Shown piece by piece: positions 1-8,617 of a stretch of 64,000 nucleotides of DNA. The translations under genes and the position numbers were made by a program. Below the pieces are notes generated by a model. It made no database searches, was not told where the DNA came from, and saw only the letters and a program-made list of their open reading frames with translations. Source of the stretch: Caulobacter segnis (GTDB taxonomy: Bacteria; Pseudomonadota; Alphaproteobacteria; Caulobacterales; Caulobacteraceae); assembly GCF_029543125.1 (NCBI RefSeq), contig NZ_JARQWW010000008.1, forward strand, positions 1 to 64,000, written 5' to 3'. How positions within the stretch are numbered: position 1 is the stretch's first letter; each line of letters starts with the position of its first letter.

Positions 1-154
1 CCGGCGCCCCCCTGTGTGTTGGTGGAGCTTATAGGAAACCAATAACCCCCCCCCCGCCGGGGGTGGGCCCCCGTTGGCGGGGGGGCGCCGCCCCCTCCAC
101 CGCTTCGCGGTTCCCCTCCCCCTGAGGGGGAGGATTGGTTTTGAGGAGGTCCCC
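1..154. other. Leader region upstream of nadB
   Basis: No gene is visible here. The stretch has long C and G runs and, at 91-134, a copy of a GC-rich intergenic repeat. A strong ribosome binding site, GAGGAGGT at 143-150, lies just before the nadB ATG at 155. In related genomes nadA often precedes nadB, but nadA is not seen in this window. Confidence 0.6.
91..134. repeat. GC-rich intergenic repeat, type B copy 1
   Basis: A short element with core CCTCCACCGCTTCGCGGT, followed by an inverted repeat of C-run, short loop and G-run (CCTCCCCC / GGGGGAGG). A second copy with the same core lies at 23528-23575, also in front of a gene. It can fold as a hairpin and sits only in intergenic DNA, as REP-like elements do. 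Confidence 0.7.
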
Positions 155-1666
155 ATGGACCGCATCACCATCGACGGCCCGCTGATCCTGGGCGCGGGGC
201 TGGCCGGCCTGACCGCCGCCCTGTCGGCTGCGCCGCGCCAGACGCTGGTGCTCAGCGCCTCGCTCCTGAACGAGGGCTGCTCCTCGGCTTGGGCTCAGGG
301 CGGCATGGCTGCGGCCCTGTCCGAGGGCGACACGCCGGAGCAGCACGCCGCCGACACCCTGGCCGCCGGCGCTGGCCTGTGCGATCCCGACGCCGTGGCC
401 TTGCTGACCCGCGAGGGACCGGAAGCCGTCCGCCGCCTGGCCGCCCTCGGCGCGCCTTTCGACCGCACGGCTGACGGCGGCTTCGCCCAGAGCCTGGAGG
501 CCGCTCACGGCCGCGCCCGGGTCGCACGCGTCGGCGGCGACGGCGCGGGCCGGGCGATCATGGCCGCGGTGATCGCCGCCGCCCGGACCGCCGCCCACAT
601 CGAAATCCGCGAGAACGCCCGCGCCGTCGCCCTGCTGCAAGACGCCAGCGGCCGGGTGCGCGGGGCTCTGGTCGAACACGCCGGCGCCTTGGTCGAAATC
701 CGCGCCGCCGCCGTAGTCCTCGCCACCGGCGGGCTGGGCGGCCTCTACGCCGTGACGACCAACCCGCGCGCCGTGCGTGGCGAGGGTCTGGGTCTGGCGG
801 CGCTGGCCGGCGCCCGCATCGCCGATCCGGAGTTCGTGCAGTTCCACCCGACGGCCATCGACATCGGCGCCGATCCCGCCCCCCTGGCCACCGAAGCATT
901 GCGCGGTGAAGGCGCCTTCCTGGTCGATGTGTTCGGCGAGCCGTTCATGACGCGCTACGACCCGCGCGGCGACCTGGCGCCGCGCGATGTGGTCGCCCGG
1001 GGCCTGCACGCCGAACGCGCCGACGGCCGCATGACCTTCCTCAACGCCATCGAGGCGGTGGGTCCGAAGTTTCCGCAAGAGTTCCCGGCGGTGTTCGAGG
1101 CCTGCCGCGCCGGCGGGATCGACCCGCGCCGCGAGCTGATCCCTGTCGCCCCCGCCGCGCACTACCACATGGGCGGCGTGTGGACAGACCTGGACGGCCG
1201 CGCCTCCCTGCCTGGCCTGTTCGCGGCCGGCGAAGCCGCCTGCACCGGCGTTCATGGCGCCAACCGCCTGGCCTCCAACTCGCTGCTGGAGGCCGCAGTC
1301 TTCGGCGCACGGGCTGGTGAAGCCGCGCGGGATGAGGCTCTGTTGAACACGGCGATAGACCCGGCCGCCGCGACGCCGGGCCTGCCGACGACGGCGCTCA
1401 ACCGCCTCCGCACGGCCATGACCCAGGACGCCGGCGTGGTCCGGGAGGCCGAAGGCGTGAGCCGCCTTTGCGGTCTGATCAACGCCTTGGAGGAAGCCCA
1501 CGGCGCCGCGCCCTCCCTGGTCGCCGCCCGCCTCGTCGCCACCGCCGCACTGGCGCGCCAGGAAAGCCGGGGCGGCCACTTCCGCGCCGACTTCCCGCTG
1601 GCCGCCGAACCGCGCCGCACCGTCATCGAGGGCGTCTCCGCCCGCAGCCTGATCGCCGCTGAATGA
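155..1666 (+). CDS. nadB: L-aspartate oxidase
   Basis: A flavoprotein that oxidises L-aspartate to iminoaspartate, the first step of de novo NAD synthesis. The 503-residue protein has an N-terminal FAD-binding GAGLAG at about residues 13-18, the SSAWAQGGMAAA segment typical of this family, and HGANRLASNSLLEA near residue 370, shared with the succinate dehydrogenase flavoprotein family. The ATG at 155 is chosen over the longer frame because GAGGAGGT lies 5 bases upstream. The stop overlaps the nadC start as ATGA, so the two genes are very likely co-translated. Length and motifs are normal for NadB. Confidence 0.95.
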   Translation: MDRITIDGPLILGAGLAGLTAALSAAPRQTLVLSASLLNEGCSSAWAQGGMAAALSEGDTPEQHAADTLAAGAGLCDPDAVALLTREGPEAVRRLAALGAPFDRTADGGFAQSLEAAHGRARVARVGGDGAGRAIMAAVIAAARTAAHIEIRENARAVALLQDASGRVRGALVEHAGALVEIRAAAVVLATGGLGGLYAVTTNPRAVRGEGLGLAALAGARIADPEFVQFHPTAIDIGADPAPLATEALRGEGAFLVDVFGEPFMTRYDPRGDLAPRDVVARGLHAERADGRMTFLNAIEAVGPKFPQEFPAVFEACRAGGIDPRRELIPVAPAAHYHMGGVWTDLDGRASLPGLFAAGEAACTGVHGANRLASNSLLEAAVFGARAGEAARDEALLNTAIDPAAATPGLPTTALNRLRTAMTQDAGVVREAEGVSRLCGLINALEEAHGAAPSLVAARLVATAALARQESRGGHFRADFPLAAEPRRTVIEGVSARSLIAAE

Positions 1667-2505
1667 TCCCCACCCTTCCCGACGTCCTGATCGAGCCCGT
1701 CGTCCGCGCCGCCCTGGCCGAGGACCTTGGCCGGGCCGGCGACGTCACCGCCATGGCCACCGTCGACGCCGACGCGCGCCTGACCGCCACCTTCGGCCTG
1801 CGCAAGGACGGGGTGATCAGCGGCCTCGCCTGCGCCCGCCTGGCGGTCCTGGCCATGGACCCGACCGCGACCTTCACGCCGCTGGTCGAGGATGGGGCGA
1901 GCGCCAAGGCGGGGACGGTCCTGGCGCGTGTGGAGAGCAACGCCCGCGCCCTGCTGTCGGCCGAGCGGACAGCGCTGAACCTGCTGTGCCGCCTGTCCGG
2001 CGTCGCTACTCTGACCTCGATCTATGTGGCGGCGATCAGCGGGACCAAGGCGCGCATCGTCGACACCCGCAAGACCACTCCGGGCCTGCGGGCCCTGGAG
2101 AAGTACGCCGTGCGCTGCGGCGGCGGGATCAACCACCGCTTCGGCCTCGACGACGCCATTCTGATCAAGGACAACCACGTGGCCGCCTGCGGCTCCGTGG
2201 GCGAGGCCGTCCGCCGCGCCCGCGCCTTCGCCGGGCATCTGATGAAGGTGGAGGTGGAGATCGACCGCCTCGACCAACTGGAAGACGCCCTGGCCCACGG
2301 CCCGGACGTGGTCATGCTCGACAACTTCAGCCTCGTCGACCTGCGCGCCGCCGTCGCTCAGACCGCCGGCCGCGCGGTGCTCGAAGCCTCGGGCGGGGTG
2401 AACCTGTCTACGGCGCGCGACATCGCCCTTACGGGTGTGGACGTGATCAGCGTCGGCGCCCTGACCCACTCGGCGCCAGTGTTGGATATCGGCCTGGACG
2501 CCTAG
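1663..2505 (+). CDS. nadC: Nicotinate-nucleotide pyrophosphorylase (quinolinate phosphoribosyltransferase)
   Basis: Converts quinolinate and PRPP to nicotinate mononucleotide, completing the de novo branch begun by NadB. The 280-residue protein shows the TRKTTPGLR motif and the KDNH segment that hold quinolinate and phosphoribosyl groups, and a C-terminal GGVN glycine-rich phosphate site. It overlaps nadB by 4 bases (ATGA), indicating an operon. Its stop codon shares the tetramer CTAG at 2502-2505 with the stop of the convergent acyltransferase gene. Confidence 0.95.
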   Translation: MIPTLPDVLIEPVVRAALAEDLGRAGDVTAMATVDADARLTATFGLRKDGVISGLACARLAVLAMDPTATFTPLVEDGASAKAGTVLARVESNARALLSAERTALNLLCRLSGVATLTSIYVAAISGTKARIVDTRKTTPGLRALEKYAVRCGGGINHRFGLDDAILIKDNHVAACGSVGEAVRRARAFAGHLMKVEVEIDRLDQLEDALAHGPDVVMLDNFSLVDLRAAVAQTAGRAVLEASGGVNLSTARDIALTGVDVISVGALTHSAPVLDIGLDA

Positions 2506-3641
2506 ATCGGCGTCGGGTCCTTCGGGGCTTTCGGCTTGCCCCGCAGCCACGGCGCGAGACGGTCCTGCAGCGGCTGGTCCACGTACTTGTGGAACAGCCA
2601 TGCCACGTACATGGCCGCCGGGAAGGCCAGCCACCACAGCGCCCACTGAACGCCGAGCCAGATCGGCATGGCCCGCACAGCCGCGTGCTGGGCCGTGAAC
2701 CACAGGAAGCCGGTGAAGGTGTGGGTGATGAACAGGGCGAAGGACAGCTTGGCCGCCTCCTCGATCATCTGGGACGGCTTGGTCACCGGCAGGCGGCCGG
2801 CGCCCAGCACGATGGCTGCGATGCACAGGATCGACGGGAAGTCGAAGCGGCCGAAGAGCTGAAGCAAGACCAGGATCGCCGAGCCGCCCCACAGCAGGGC
2901 GCGGGCCATCGGGATCGACGGCCAGCCCAGCTCCACCGCGCGCGCCAGGCAGGCGCCCAGGGCGAACAGCGGCGCCGCACGGAACAGGCCGTCATTGAAC
3001 GGGAGATCGTAGAGCGGCCGGCTCCACAGCCGCCAGGCCAGAGCGTTGAAGGCCAGCACCCCGGCCAGGCCGATCGCGGGCAGGAGGAACGCCCAGCGCA
3101 CGCTGGCCACGCCCCGCCACAGGAACGGGAAGGCCGCGTAGCAGACGATCAGGGCCGACAGGGACCAACTCGGCAGGTTCCAGCCATCGCCGCCGTCGAA
3201 CAGATGCCAGGCGTGGACCAGAAAGAACTGCAGCGGCAGGTCGTTCCACATGAAGCGGGTCGGGCTATGGGCGTCGGTGCCTGTCCAGTTGAACACCGCC
3301 ACCGTGGCGGCCAGGACGATCAGCACGATGGCGTGAGCCGGCCACACCCGCATGACCCGCCGCAGCCAGAAGCGCACCGCCGTCACCCGCCCGGCCAGCA
3401 CCTGCGGACCATAGGCGCGGCCCAGGACATAGCCAGACAGCAACAGGAAGAAGTCGGTGGCCAGAAACCCCCGCGCGAACACCGGATGCACCCGCCACAG
3501 CTTCCACGGACCTTCCGACCCGAAGTGGTAGAGGACGATCAGCAGAGCGGCGAGAAAACGCAGGGCGTCCAGCGCACCGCCGCGGACGGCGGGGGAGACC
3601 TTTGGGACGCTGGCGGGGGACGCATTCACGAGCCCGTCCAT
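2502..3641 (-). CDS. Acyltransferase 3 family membrane protein (OafA/YrhL-like)
   Basis: An integral membrane acyltransferase of 379 residues. The N-terminal part reads GGALDALRFLAALLIVLYHF, the family hallmark in which the His of the first membrane segment is part of the active site. About ten hydrophobic segments follow. Family members O-acetylate or otherwise acylate surface polysaccharides, peptidoglycan or lipids; the substrate here cannot be told. The gene converges on nadC with a 4-base stop overlap and is probably transcribed alone. The second Met options are internal to the first helix, so the ATG at 3641 is preferred. Confidence 0.85.
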   Translation of the reverse strand: MDGLVNASPASVPKVSPAVRGGALDALRFLAALLIVLYHFGSEGPWKLWRVHPVFARGFLATDFFLLLSGYVLGRAYGPQVLAGRVTAVRFWLRRVMRVWPAHAIVLIVLAATVAVFNWTGTDAHSPTRFMWNDLPLQFFLVHAWHLFDGGDGWNLPSWSLSALIVCYAAFPFLWRGVASVRWAFLLPAIGLAGVLAFNALAWRLWSRPLYDLPFNDGLFRAAPLFALGACLARAVELGWPSIPMARALLWGGSAILVLLQLFGRFDFPSILCIAAIVLGAGRLPVTKPSQMIEEAAKLSFALFITHTFTGFLWFTAQHAAVRAMPIWLGVQWALWWLAFPAAMYVAWLFHKYVDQPLQDRLAPWLRGKPKAPKDPTPI

Positions 3642-3723
3642 GGCACAGGTCGCCCCGTGACGAAACAGTCCAGACGTCGCGGCGGCCCGGGTGTGGCGGA
3701 TATGGAACGTCCTTGTCAGGCTT

Positions 3724-3749
3724 GGAACAGCCCCTCGCCCCCATCGGTT
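3724..3749 (+). promoter_or_regulatory. EcfG/SigT-type general stress promoter
   Basis: GGAAC at 3724-3728 and GGTT at 3746-3749 are separated by 17 bases, close to the GGAAC-N16/17-CGTT consensus of alphaproteobacterial general-stress sigma factors. It stands about 30 bases upstream of the small gene at 3778. Match is by eye; the -10 half has G for the first C. Confidence 0.55.
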
Positions 3750-3777
3750 ACCTGTTCACACCACAAGGAGAGGCAAG

Positions 3778-3966
3778 ATGTCCAAGCAGCCCCCCATCCC
3801 GCCGGAACAACGCAGCGTGGCCGGCGGTGACGAGCCCCAGCTCCGCGACGCCAAGGCTCCGCACGACAGCGCGGCAGAGCGCAGCGGCGTGAACCCCGAT
3901 CAGCAGGGCCAGACGGCCAACACCCGTCAGAACACCACGGCCCACCTCAGCACCCAGGACCGCTGA
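3778..3966 (+). CDS. Small hydrophilic protein, function unknown (62 aa)
   Basis: Encodes a 62-residue polar protein rich in Gln, Pro, Asp and Ala with no hydrophobic segment and no Cys, likely intrinsically disordered and cytoplasmic. The ATG at 3778 is chosen because AAGGAGAGG at 3765-3773 is a near-perfect ribosome binding site; the longer in-frame extension lacks one. A stress-type promoter lies directly upstream and a second small hydrophilic gene follows after 2 bases. I do not recognise a family. The context suggests a general stress response protein, which is inference. Confidence 0.7.
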   Translation: MSKQPPIPPEQRSVAGGDEPQLRDAKAPHDSAAERSGVNPDQQGQTANTRQNTTAHLSTQDR

Positions 3967-3968
3967 TC

Positions 3969-4199
3969 ATGCCGGACAAACACCCCAACACCGAGCGGTG
4001 GGGCGGCCCGGGCGCGAGCCACGAGGACGCCTCCAAGCCCCAGCCGCCCAAGGTCGATCCCCGCGCGCCGGGCGAGCCGACCAATACGCGCCACAGCCAC
4101 GTCTCCGGCGGTGGCGGGGAGCGCGACATCCACCATGCGCGCAATCCCGAGGCCAAGAGCGACTTCGAGGAGAACTCGACGGAACGGGCCAAGCCCTGA
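3969..4199 (+). CDS. Small hydrophilic protein, function unknown (76 aa)
   Basis: A 76-residue, strongly polar protein with many Pro, His, Glu and Lys residues and a Gly-rich centre (SGGGGERDIHH), without hydrophobic segments; probably disordered. The ATG lies 2 bases after the stop of the preceding small gene, so both should share the stress-type promoter at 3724. No known domain is visible. A real gene is supported by the tight spacing and by its continuity with the upstream gene; codon use matches the genome. Confidence 0.6.
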   Translation: MPDKHPNTERWGGPGASHEDASKPQPPKVDPRAPGEPTNTRHSHVSGGGGERDIHHARNPEAKSDFEENSTERAKP

Positions 4200-4250
4200 C
4201 GTCTTGCGGGGCATGAGCGAAGAGCCCATCTGTTACTGCACCAGTATCAG

Positions 4251-5033
4251 ATGGATCGACCACCCATGTCCCGCATGCCCGTTCTCTTCCTCGGCCACGG
4301 TTCGCCGATGAACGCCATCGAGGACAACGCCTGGTCGCGCGGCTGGGCGAAGATCGGCAAAGAGCTTCCGCGCCCCAAGGCGATCCTGATGATCTCCGCT
4401 CATTGGGAGACGCGCGGCATCGGCGTCACCTCCGGAACCGCGCCGCACACCATCCATGACTTTTTCGGCTTCCCGCAGGCGCTGTTCGACGTGCGCTATC
4501 CAGCGCCTGGCGATCCGGCCCTGGCCGCCCGCGTGGCCGAGCTTTTGTCGCCGGAGCCGGTGGTCTTCGATGCCCAACGCGGCTTCGACCATGGAAACTG
4601 GGGCGTGCTGATCGCCGCCTATCCCAAGGCCGACATCCCGGTCGTGCAGCTCAGCCTTGACCGCTGCCGCACGCCGCAGGAACACTACGAGTTAGCCCGC
4701 CGCCTCGCACCGCTTCGCGATGAGGGCGTGCTGATCGTCGGCAGCGGCGACATCGTCCACAACCTGCGCGCCGCCGACTTCCGCAAGCCGGAGGCCCCGC
4801 CGTGGGCCGACCGCTTCAACGAGACCGCCAAGCGCCTGATCGAAGCCGGCGACCACGGCCCGCTGATCGACTACGCCAGCCTGGGCGAGGACGCCCTGGC
4901 GTCGATCAACAGTGCGGAACACTACCTGCCCCTGCTTTACGTCCTCGGCGCGCAGCAGCCCGGCGACCCCGTCTCGTTCTTCAACGACGACGTCTTCGCG
5001 GCGATCTCCATGACGAGCGTGAAGGTGGGCTAA
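4251..5033 (+). CDS. ygiD: Class III extradiol ring-cleavage dioxygenase (YgiD/DODA-like)
   Basis: A 260-residue LigB-superfamily protein related to E. coli YgiD, a DOPA 4,5-dioxygenase, and plant DODA. The N-terminus has LFLGHGSPMNAIEDN with the metal-ligand His, followed by ISAHWE with a second His, and NWGVLIAAYPKADIPVVQLS; HNLR near residue 165 matches the family. The likely metal is iron or zinc and the natural substrate is unknown. Two further in-frame ATGs at 4266 and 4275 could be the true start. The stop overlaps that of the convergent DJ-1 family gene by 4 bases (CTAA). Confidence 0.88.
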   Translation: MDRPPMSRMPVLFLGHGSPMNAIEDNAWSRGWAKIGKELPRPKAILMISAHWETRGIGVTSGTAPHTIHDFFGFPQALFDVRYPAPGDPALAARVAELLSPEPVVFDAQRGFDHGNWGVLIAAYPKADIPVVQLSLDRCRTPQEHYELARRLAPLRDEGVLIVGSGDIVHNLRAADFRKPEAPPWADRFNETAKRLIEAGDHGPLIDYASLGEDALASINSAEHYLPLLYVLGAQQPGDPVSFFNDDVFAAISMTSVKVG

Positions 5034-5725
5034 GCCGACGCCATCAACCGCGCCGCCGCCTTCTCCGCAGCCGCGCGGCGCTCCGCCATGCCGTCGTCAT
5101 AGATCGCCCGCACCCGCGCCAGCACCTTCTCCGGCGCCTTTTCGGGCGAGCCGCTGTCGAAGGGCGGGTGCGGGTCGTATTCCACGCCCAGCTGCACCGC
5201 CTGGGCCACGCCCTCGCCGGCGATCTCCGCGATCATGGTCAGGCCGAAGTCGATGCCCGCCGTCACGCCGCCGCCGGTGATGAAGCGGCCGTCGCGAACC
5301 ACCCGCTCCGCCGTCGGGATCGACCCGAACAGAGCGAGCTGATCCCGCCACGCCCAATGGCATCCGGCCTTCTTCCCGGTCAGCAGACCCGCCGCCGCCA
5401 GGACCAGCGATCCGGTGCAGACCGAGGTCACGTATGTTGCGCCCCAGGCCAGGCGCTTGATCTCGTCCAGGAAGGCGTCGTTCAGCATGGCGTCCGTCAC
5501 CCCAAAGCCGCCGGGTACGCACAGCACATCGCAGGCCTCGATATCGCCCAACCGATCCAGATTGGCGAAGGTCAGCCCTTCGGCTTCCACCGGTTGTCCA
5601 TCGAGCGACGCCACATGGATCTGCACGCCCGGCAGGCGGCTGAGCACCTGATGCGGCCCCGTGAAGTCCAGGTGCGTGACTCCCGGAAAGATCGCGAACA
5701 CGATGCGGGTCTCGGACAGGGGCAT
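5030..5725 (-). CDS. inhA: Isonitrile hydratase-like DJ-1/PfpI family protein
   Basis: A 231-residue DJ-1/PfpI-fold protein closely resembling Pseudomonas isonitrile (cyclohexyl isocyanide) hydratase, which turns isocyanides into N-formylamines. The sequence carries LDFTGPHQVLSRLP near the N-terminus and the nucleophile elbow TSVCTGSLVLAAAGLL with the active Cys, then GGGVTAGIDFGL. The end, EYDPHPPFDSGSPEKAP, also fits InhA. A divergent GlxA-type regulator starts 83 bases away, suggesting local control. Substrate is inferred from the family, and related enzymes act on other molecules. Confidence 0.82.
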   Translation of the reverse strand: MPLSETRIVFAIFPGVTHLDFTGPHQVLSRLPGVQIHVASLDGQPVEAEGLTFANLDRLGDIEACDVLCVPGGFGVTDAMLNDAFLDEIKRLAWGATYVTSVCTGSLVLAAAGLLTGKKAGCHWAWRDQLALFGSIPTAERVVRDGRFITGGGVTAGIDFGLTMIAEIAGEGVAQAVQLGVEYDPHPPFDSGSPEKAPEKVLARVRAIYDDGMAERRAAAEKAAARLMASA

Positions 5726-5808
5726 GGGAACTTCCTGCTGGGGTTTGACGCCCTATCGTCCCTCACCTACCGTCTGGCTTAAATGACGTAGTTCCCTCGG
5801 ATACGGTC

Positions 5809-6750
5809 ATGACCCGACGGCTCGGCTTCCTCATCTTCCCGAACTTCCAGATCCTCGACGCTGGGGGGCCCGTGGCTGCTTTCGAGATCGCCTCGCGCTT
5901 CGTGCCGGACGCCTACAGCCTGAAGATGGTCTCCCGGGACGGCGGCCTGATCCCCTCGTCCTCCGGGGTGATGATGGCCTCCGACAGCTTCGAGGACGTG
6001 GGCCGGCTGGACACCCTCTTCATCGCCGGCGGCGAGGGAACGCGCTCACCCTCCATCTGCGCCAGCACCCTGGACTATGTTCGGGCCTGCGCCGCCGCCG
6101 GGCCGCGCATCGCCAGCATCTGCTCCGGCGCCTATGTCCTGGCCGCCGCCGGCCTGCTGGACGGCCGTCGGGCCACCACCCACTGGCGGCGCACGCCGGA
6201 CTTCCAGAAGCGCTTCCCGAACGTGAAGCTGCTGCCCGACCGCATCTTCGTGCAGGACGGCCCGATCTGGACCAGCGCCGGCATCACCGCCGGCATCGAC
6301 CTGGCCCTGGCCATCATCGCCGCCGACTTGGGCGAGGAGGTCGCCCGCCAGACGGCGCAGGAGCTAGTGGTCTATCACCGCCGCCCGGGCGGCCAGTCGC
6401 AGTTCTCGGCCTTGCAGAGCCTCAAGGGCGGCGGCCGGTTCGACACCCTGCTGGCCTGGGCGCGCGAGAACCTGACCGAGCCCCTTTCGGTGGAGCAGCT
6501 CGCCGACCAGGCCGCCATGAGCCCGCGCCACTTCGCCCGCAGCTTCGCCGCCGTCGTCGGCGCCACGCCGGCCAAGGCGATCGAACGCCTGCGCGTGGAG
6601 GCCGCCCGCGCCCTGCTCGACTCCGCCCCGCTGCAGGTGGAGGACGTGGCGCTGGAGACCGGCTTCGGCGATCCGGAACGCATGCGCCGCGCCTTCATCC
6701 GCGCCTTCGGCCAGCCGCCCCAGTCCCTGCGTCGCCTCGCCCGCGCCTGA
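5809..6750 (+). CDS. GlxA-type AraC-family transcriptional regulator with DJ-1/PfpI domain
   Basis: A 313-residue two-domain regulator. Residues about 1-190 form a DJ-1/PfpI (GATase1-like) domain with the elbow ICSGAYVLAAAGLL, and residues about 210-313 form an AraC-type pair of HTH motifs (LADQAAMSPRHFARSF and VALETGFGDPERMRRAF). The N-terminal domain is similar in order to the neighbouring InhA-like enzyme and still has its Cys, so it may bind a related small molecule. It is divergently arranged with that gene and likely regulates it; this link is inference. Confidence 0.88.
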   Translation: MTRRLGFLIFPNFQILDAGGPVAAFEIASRFVPDAYSLKMVSRDGGLIPSSSGVMMASDSFEDVGRLDTLFIAGGEGTRSPSICASTLDYVRACAAAGPRIASICSGAYVLAAAGLLDGRRATTHWRRTPDFQKRFPNVKLLPDRIFVQDGPIWTSAGITAGIDLALAIIAADLGEEVARQTAQELVVYHRRPGGQSQFSALQSLKGGGRFDTLLAWARENLTEPLSVEQLADQAAMSPRHFARSFAAVVGATPAKAIERLRVEAARALLDSAPLQVEDVALETGFGDPERMRRAFIRAFGQPPQSLRRLARA

Positions 6751-6809
6751 AAATCCCTTTCCAGCGAACGCGGTCCGGCTAAGGTCCGTCACCAGGGGGA
6801 GGATACGTC

Positions 6810-7499
6810 ATGCTGGGAACCGAGAAGACCGAGGCCGACGCGGCCAAACGGCTGGACGCCTTCGTGGACGCGGCCTTCGCCTTTGCCCTCACCCTTCTGA
6901 TCATCACCGGGGGGCTGCCGCCGGCCACCATGGCCGACCTGGCCCTGGCCCTGGGCCGCATCCCGGCCTTCGCAGCCAGCTTCGCCCTGATCATCCTGTT
7001 CTGGATGCAGCATCGCGCCTTCGGCCGCATCACCGCCCGTCGCGACGGATGGGCGACCGGATTCAGCCTCGGCATCGTCTTCGTGATGCTGATCTACGTC
7101 TTCCCGCTGCGCCTGCTGGCCGAGAGCACGCTGCACTTCGTCTTCGGCAAGCGCCTGCCCGGCCGGGGCCTGATCGCCAGCTTCGCCGACCTGCGGACGC
7201 TGTACATGGTCTATGGCTTGGGCTTCGGCCTGTTGGCCGCCCTGTTCGCCGGCCTTTTCGCCGCCGCCCTGCGCGCGCCGGACATCACCGAGACCGGCCG
7301 GGTTGAAGCCCGCCTGACCGTGCGCATCTGGACGATGATCGCGGTGATCGGCTTGCTGTCGATTCTGGCCGCCGCCTTCGTGCCGATCAGCGCCGCCCCG
7401 TGGCTGCCTGGCTCGATCTATGGGGTCATTCCCCTGGCGGTGTGGCTCCTGGCCTCGCGCCAAAAGCCGATCCAGCCCCCCGCCGGAGCCGAGGCATGA
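6810..7499 (+). CDS. DUF1211/TMEM175-like membrane protein
   Basis: A 229-residue membrane protein with about six hydrophobic segments. The first helix region, RLDAFVDAAFAFALTLL, resembles the conserved R-x(3)-F-S-D-x(4)-A-x-T-L-L motif of the TMEM175/DUF1211 family, bacterial members of which are potassium-selective channels. The usual Ser of FSD is Val here, so channel function is less certain. The coding end overlaps the next gene as ATGA, so the two are co-translated. A ribosome binding site (GGGGGAGG) precedes the ATG. Confidence 0.68.
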   Translation: MLGTEKTEADAAKRLDAFVDAAFAFALTLLIITGGLPPATMADLALALGRIPAFAASFALIILFWMQHRAFGRITARRDGWATGFSLGIVFVMLIYVFPLRLLAESTLHFVFGKRLPGRGLIASFADLRTLYMVYGLGFGLLAALFAGLFAAALRAPDITETGRVEARLTVRIWTMIAVIGLLSILAAAFVPISAAPWLPGSIYGVIPLAVWLLASRQKPIQPPAGAEA

Positions 7500-8035
7500 G
7501 CCGTCATATCGCCCTGCTGCGCGGGATCAATGTCGGCGGCCGGGGCCTGCTCTCCATGGCCGACCTGCGCGCCCTGGCCGCCAGCGTCGGCTTCACCGAT
7601 GTCAAAACCCTGCTTCAGAGCGGCAACATGGTGTTCAGCGCCCCCGGAACCCCGAGTGAGCTGGAGCGCAAGCTGGAGGCCGCACTCAAGGCCCAGACCG
7701 GCCGCGACATCCTGGTGATGGTCCGCACGCCCGCGGAGTGGGCCGCGATCATCGACGCCAACCCCATGCCGGACTTCGCCCAGACGCATCCCAGTTACTT
7801 CCAGGCCTTCTTCATGAAGGCGCCGCTCGATCCCGGGGCGCTGAAAGCCGCCCTGGCGTCGCACGAGGGGCCGGAGAGCTTCCACCTTGACGGCCGGACG
7901 ATCTACGCCAGCTTTCCGGGCGGCATGAGCCAGTCGACCTTGATGGACAAGCCGCTGGACAAGCGGATCGGCGCCGTGACCACCGCCCGTAACTGGAACA
8001 CGGTGCTCAAGCTCCGCGACGCGGTGACAGCTTAA
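7496..8035 (+). CDS. DUF1697 domain-containing protein
   Basis: A 179-residue cytoplasmic protein with the DUF1697 hallmarks: IALLRGINVGG at the N-terminus, LQSGNMVFSAPG near residue 40 and a C-terminal TTARNWNTVLKL. The family is widespread and has no assigned biochemical role. The ATG overlaps the stop of the TMEM175-like gene. The longer frame upstream is excluded because it would run back through that gene. Its stop shares the tetramer TTAA with the convergent DUF1003 gene. Confidence 0.88.
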   Translation: MSRHIALLRGINVGGRGLLSMADLRALAASVGFTDVKTLLQSGNMVFSAPGTPSELERKLEAALKAQTGRDILVMVRTPAEWAAIIDANPMPDFAQTHPSYFQAFFMKAPLDPGALKAALASHEGPESFHLDGRTIYASFPGGMSQSTLMDKPLDKRIGAVTTARNWNTVLKLRDAVTA

Positions 8036-8559
8036 GCTGTCTTCCCGCCCAGCCGCTCCACCTTCGCCTCCACCCGCTCAACCATTCCGGCCAGTTCCTC
8101 GGCACGCAGGGCGTCCAGCCGGTCGTGCAGACGCAGGATCTCCAGCTCCGCCCGCAGGTTGACCACGTAGTCGTGCTCGGCCGCCACCCGGTCACGTTCG
8201 GCCTGGCGGTTCTGGCTCATCATGATGATCGGCGCCTGGATCGCCGCCAGGGTCGACAGGATCAGGTTGAGGAAGATGAAAGGATAGGGGTCGAAGGCGT
8301 GCCCCAGCGGCTTCAGCAGCAGGTTGGCGCCCATCCAGAGGATCAGCGCCGCCGCGAAGCCGAAGATGAAGCCCCACGACCCGCCGATCGCCGCCACCTT
8401 GTCGGCCAGACCATCCCAGAAGGCGGGCTTGCTCTGGACAAGGCGCGTCGGCGCTTCATCCGCGATCAGGTCGATGACGCTGCACTTCAGCGGCGACAGC
8501 TCGGCATAGGGCATGCCCAGCAGTTCGCGGGAGAGACGGTCTCGGACGTTGTCGGTCAT
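8032..8559 (-). CDS. DUF1003 family membrane protein
   Basis: A 175-residue protein with two close transmembrane helices (about residues 58-78 and 92-112) that read GSWGFIFGFAAALILWM and DPYPFIFLNLILSTLAAIQAP, then MMSQNRQAERDR, all typical of DUF1003. The C-terminal half is a likely coiled coil of alternating acidic and basic residues. Function of the family is unknown. It is located downstream of the SleB gene on the same strand, with a GC-rich hairpin between them, so it may be separately transcribed. Confidence 0.85.
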   Translation of the reverse strand: MTDNVRDRLSRELLGMPYAELSPLKCSVIDLIADEAPTRLVQSKPAFWDGLADKVAAIGGSWGFIFGFAAALILWMGANLLLKPLGHAFDPYPFIFLNLILSTLAAIQAPIIMMSQNRQAERDRVAAEHDYVVNLRAELEILRLHDRLDALRAEELAGMVERVEAKVERLGGKTA

Positions 8560-8567
8560 GCAAGCCT

Positions 8568-8602
8568 CCTGGCGGGTGCGTCATTGGACACCACCCGCCA
8601 GG
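8568..8602 (-). terminator. Inverted repeat between sleB-like and DUF1003 genes
   Basis: CCTGGCGGGTG at 8568-8578 pairs with CACCCGCCAGG at 8592-8602, an 11-bp stem and a 13-base loop. It is just downstream of the SleB-like gene on its strand, consistent with a terminator, but no clear T-run follows, so it could also be a leader hairpin of the DUF1003 gene. Confidence 0.5.
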
Positions 8603-8617
8603 GGAAGCAATCGGCGT

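Noticed and set aside
29..1579. Long minus-strand open frame opposite nadB
   Set aside because: It is a shadow of the third-position GC of nadB; composition is Gly/Arg/Ala/Gln-rich, with no domain or ribosome site.
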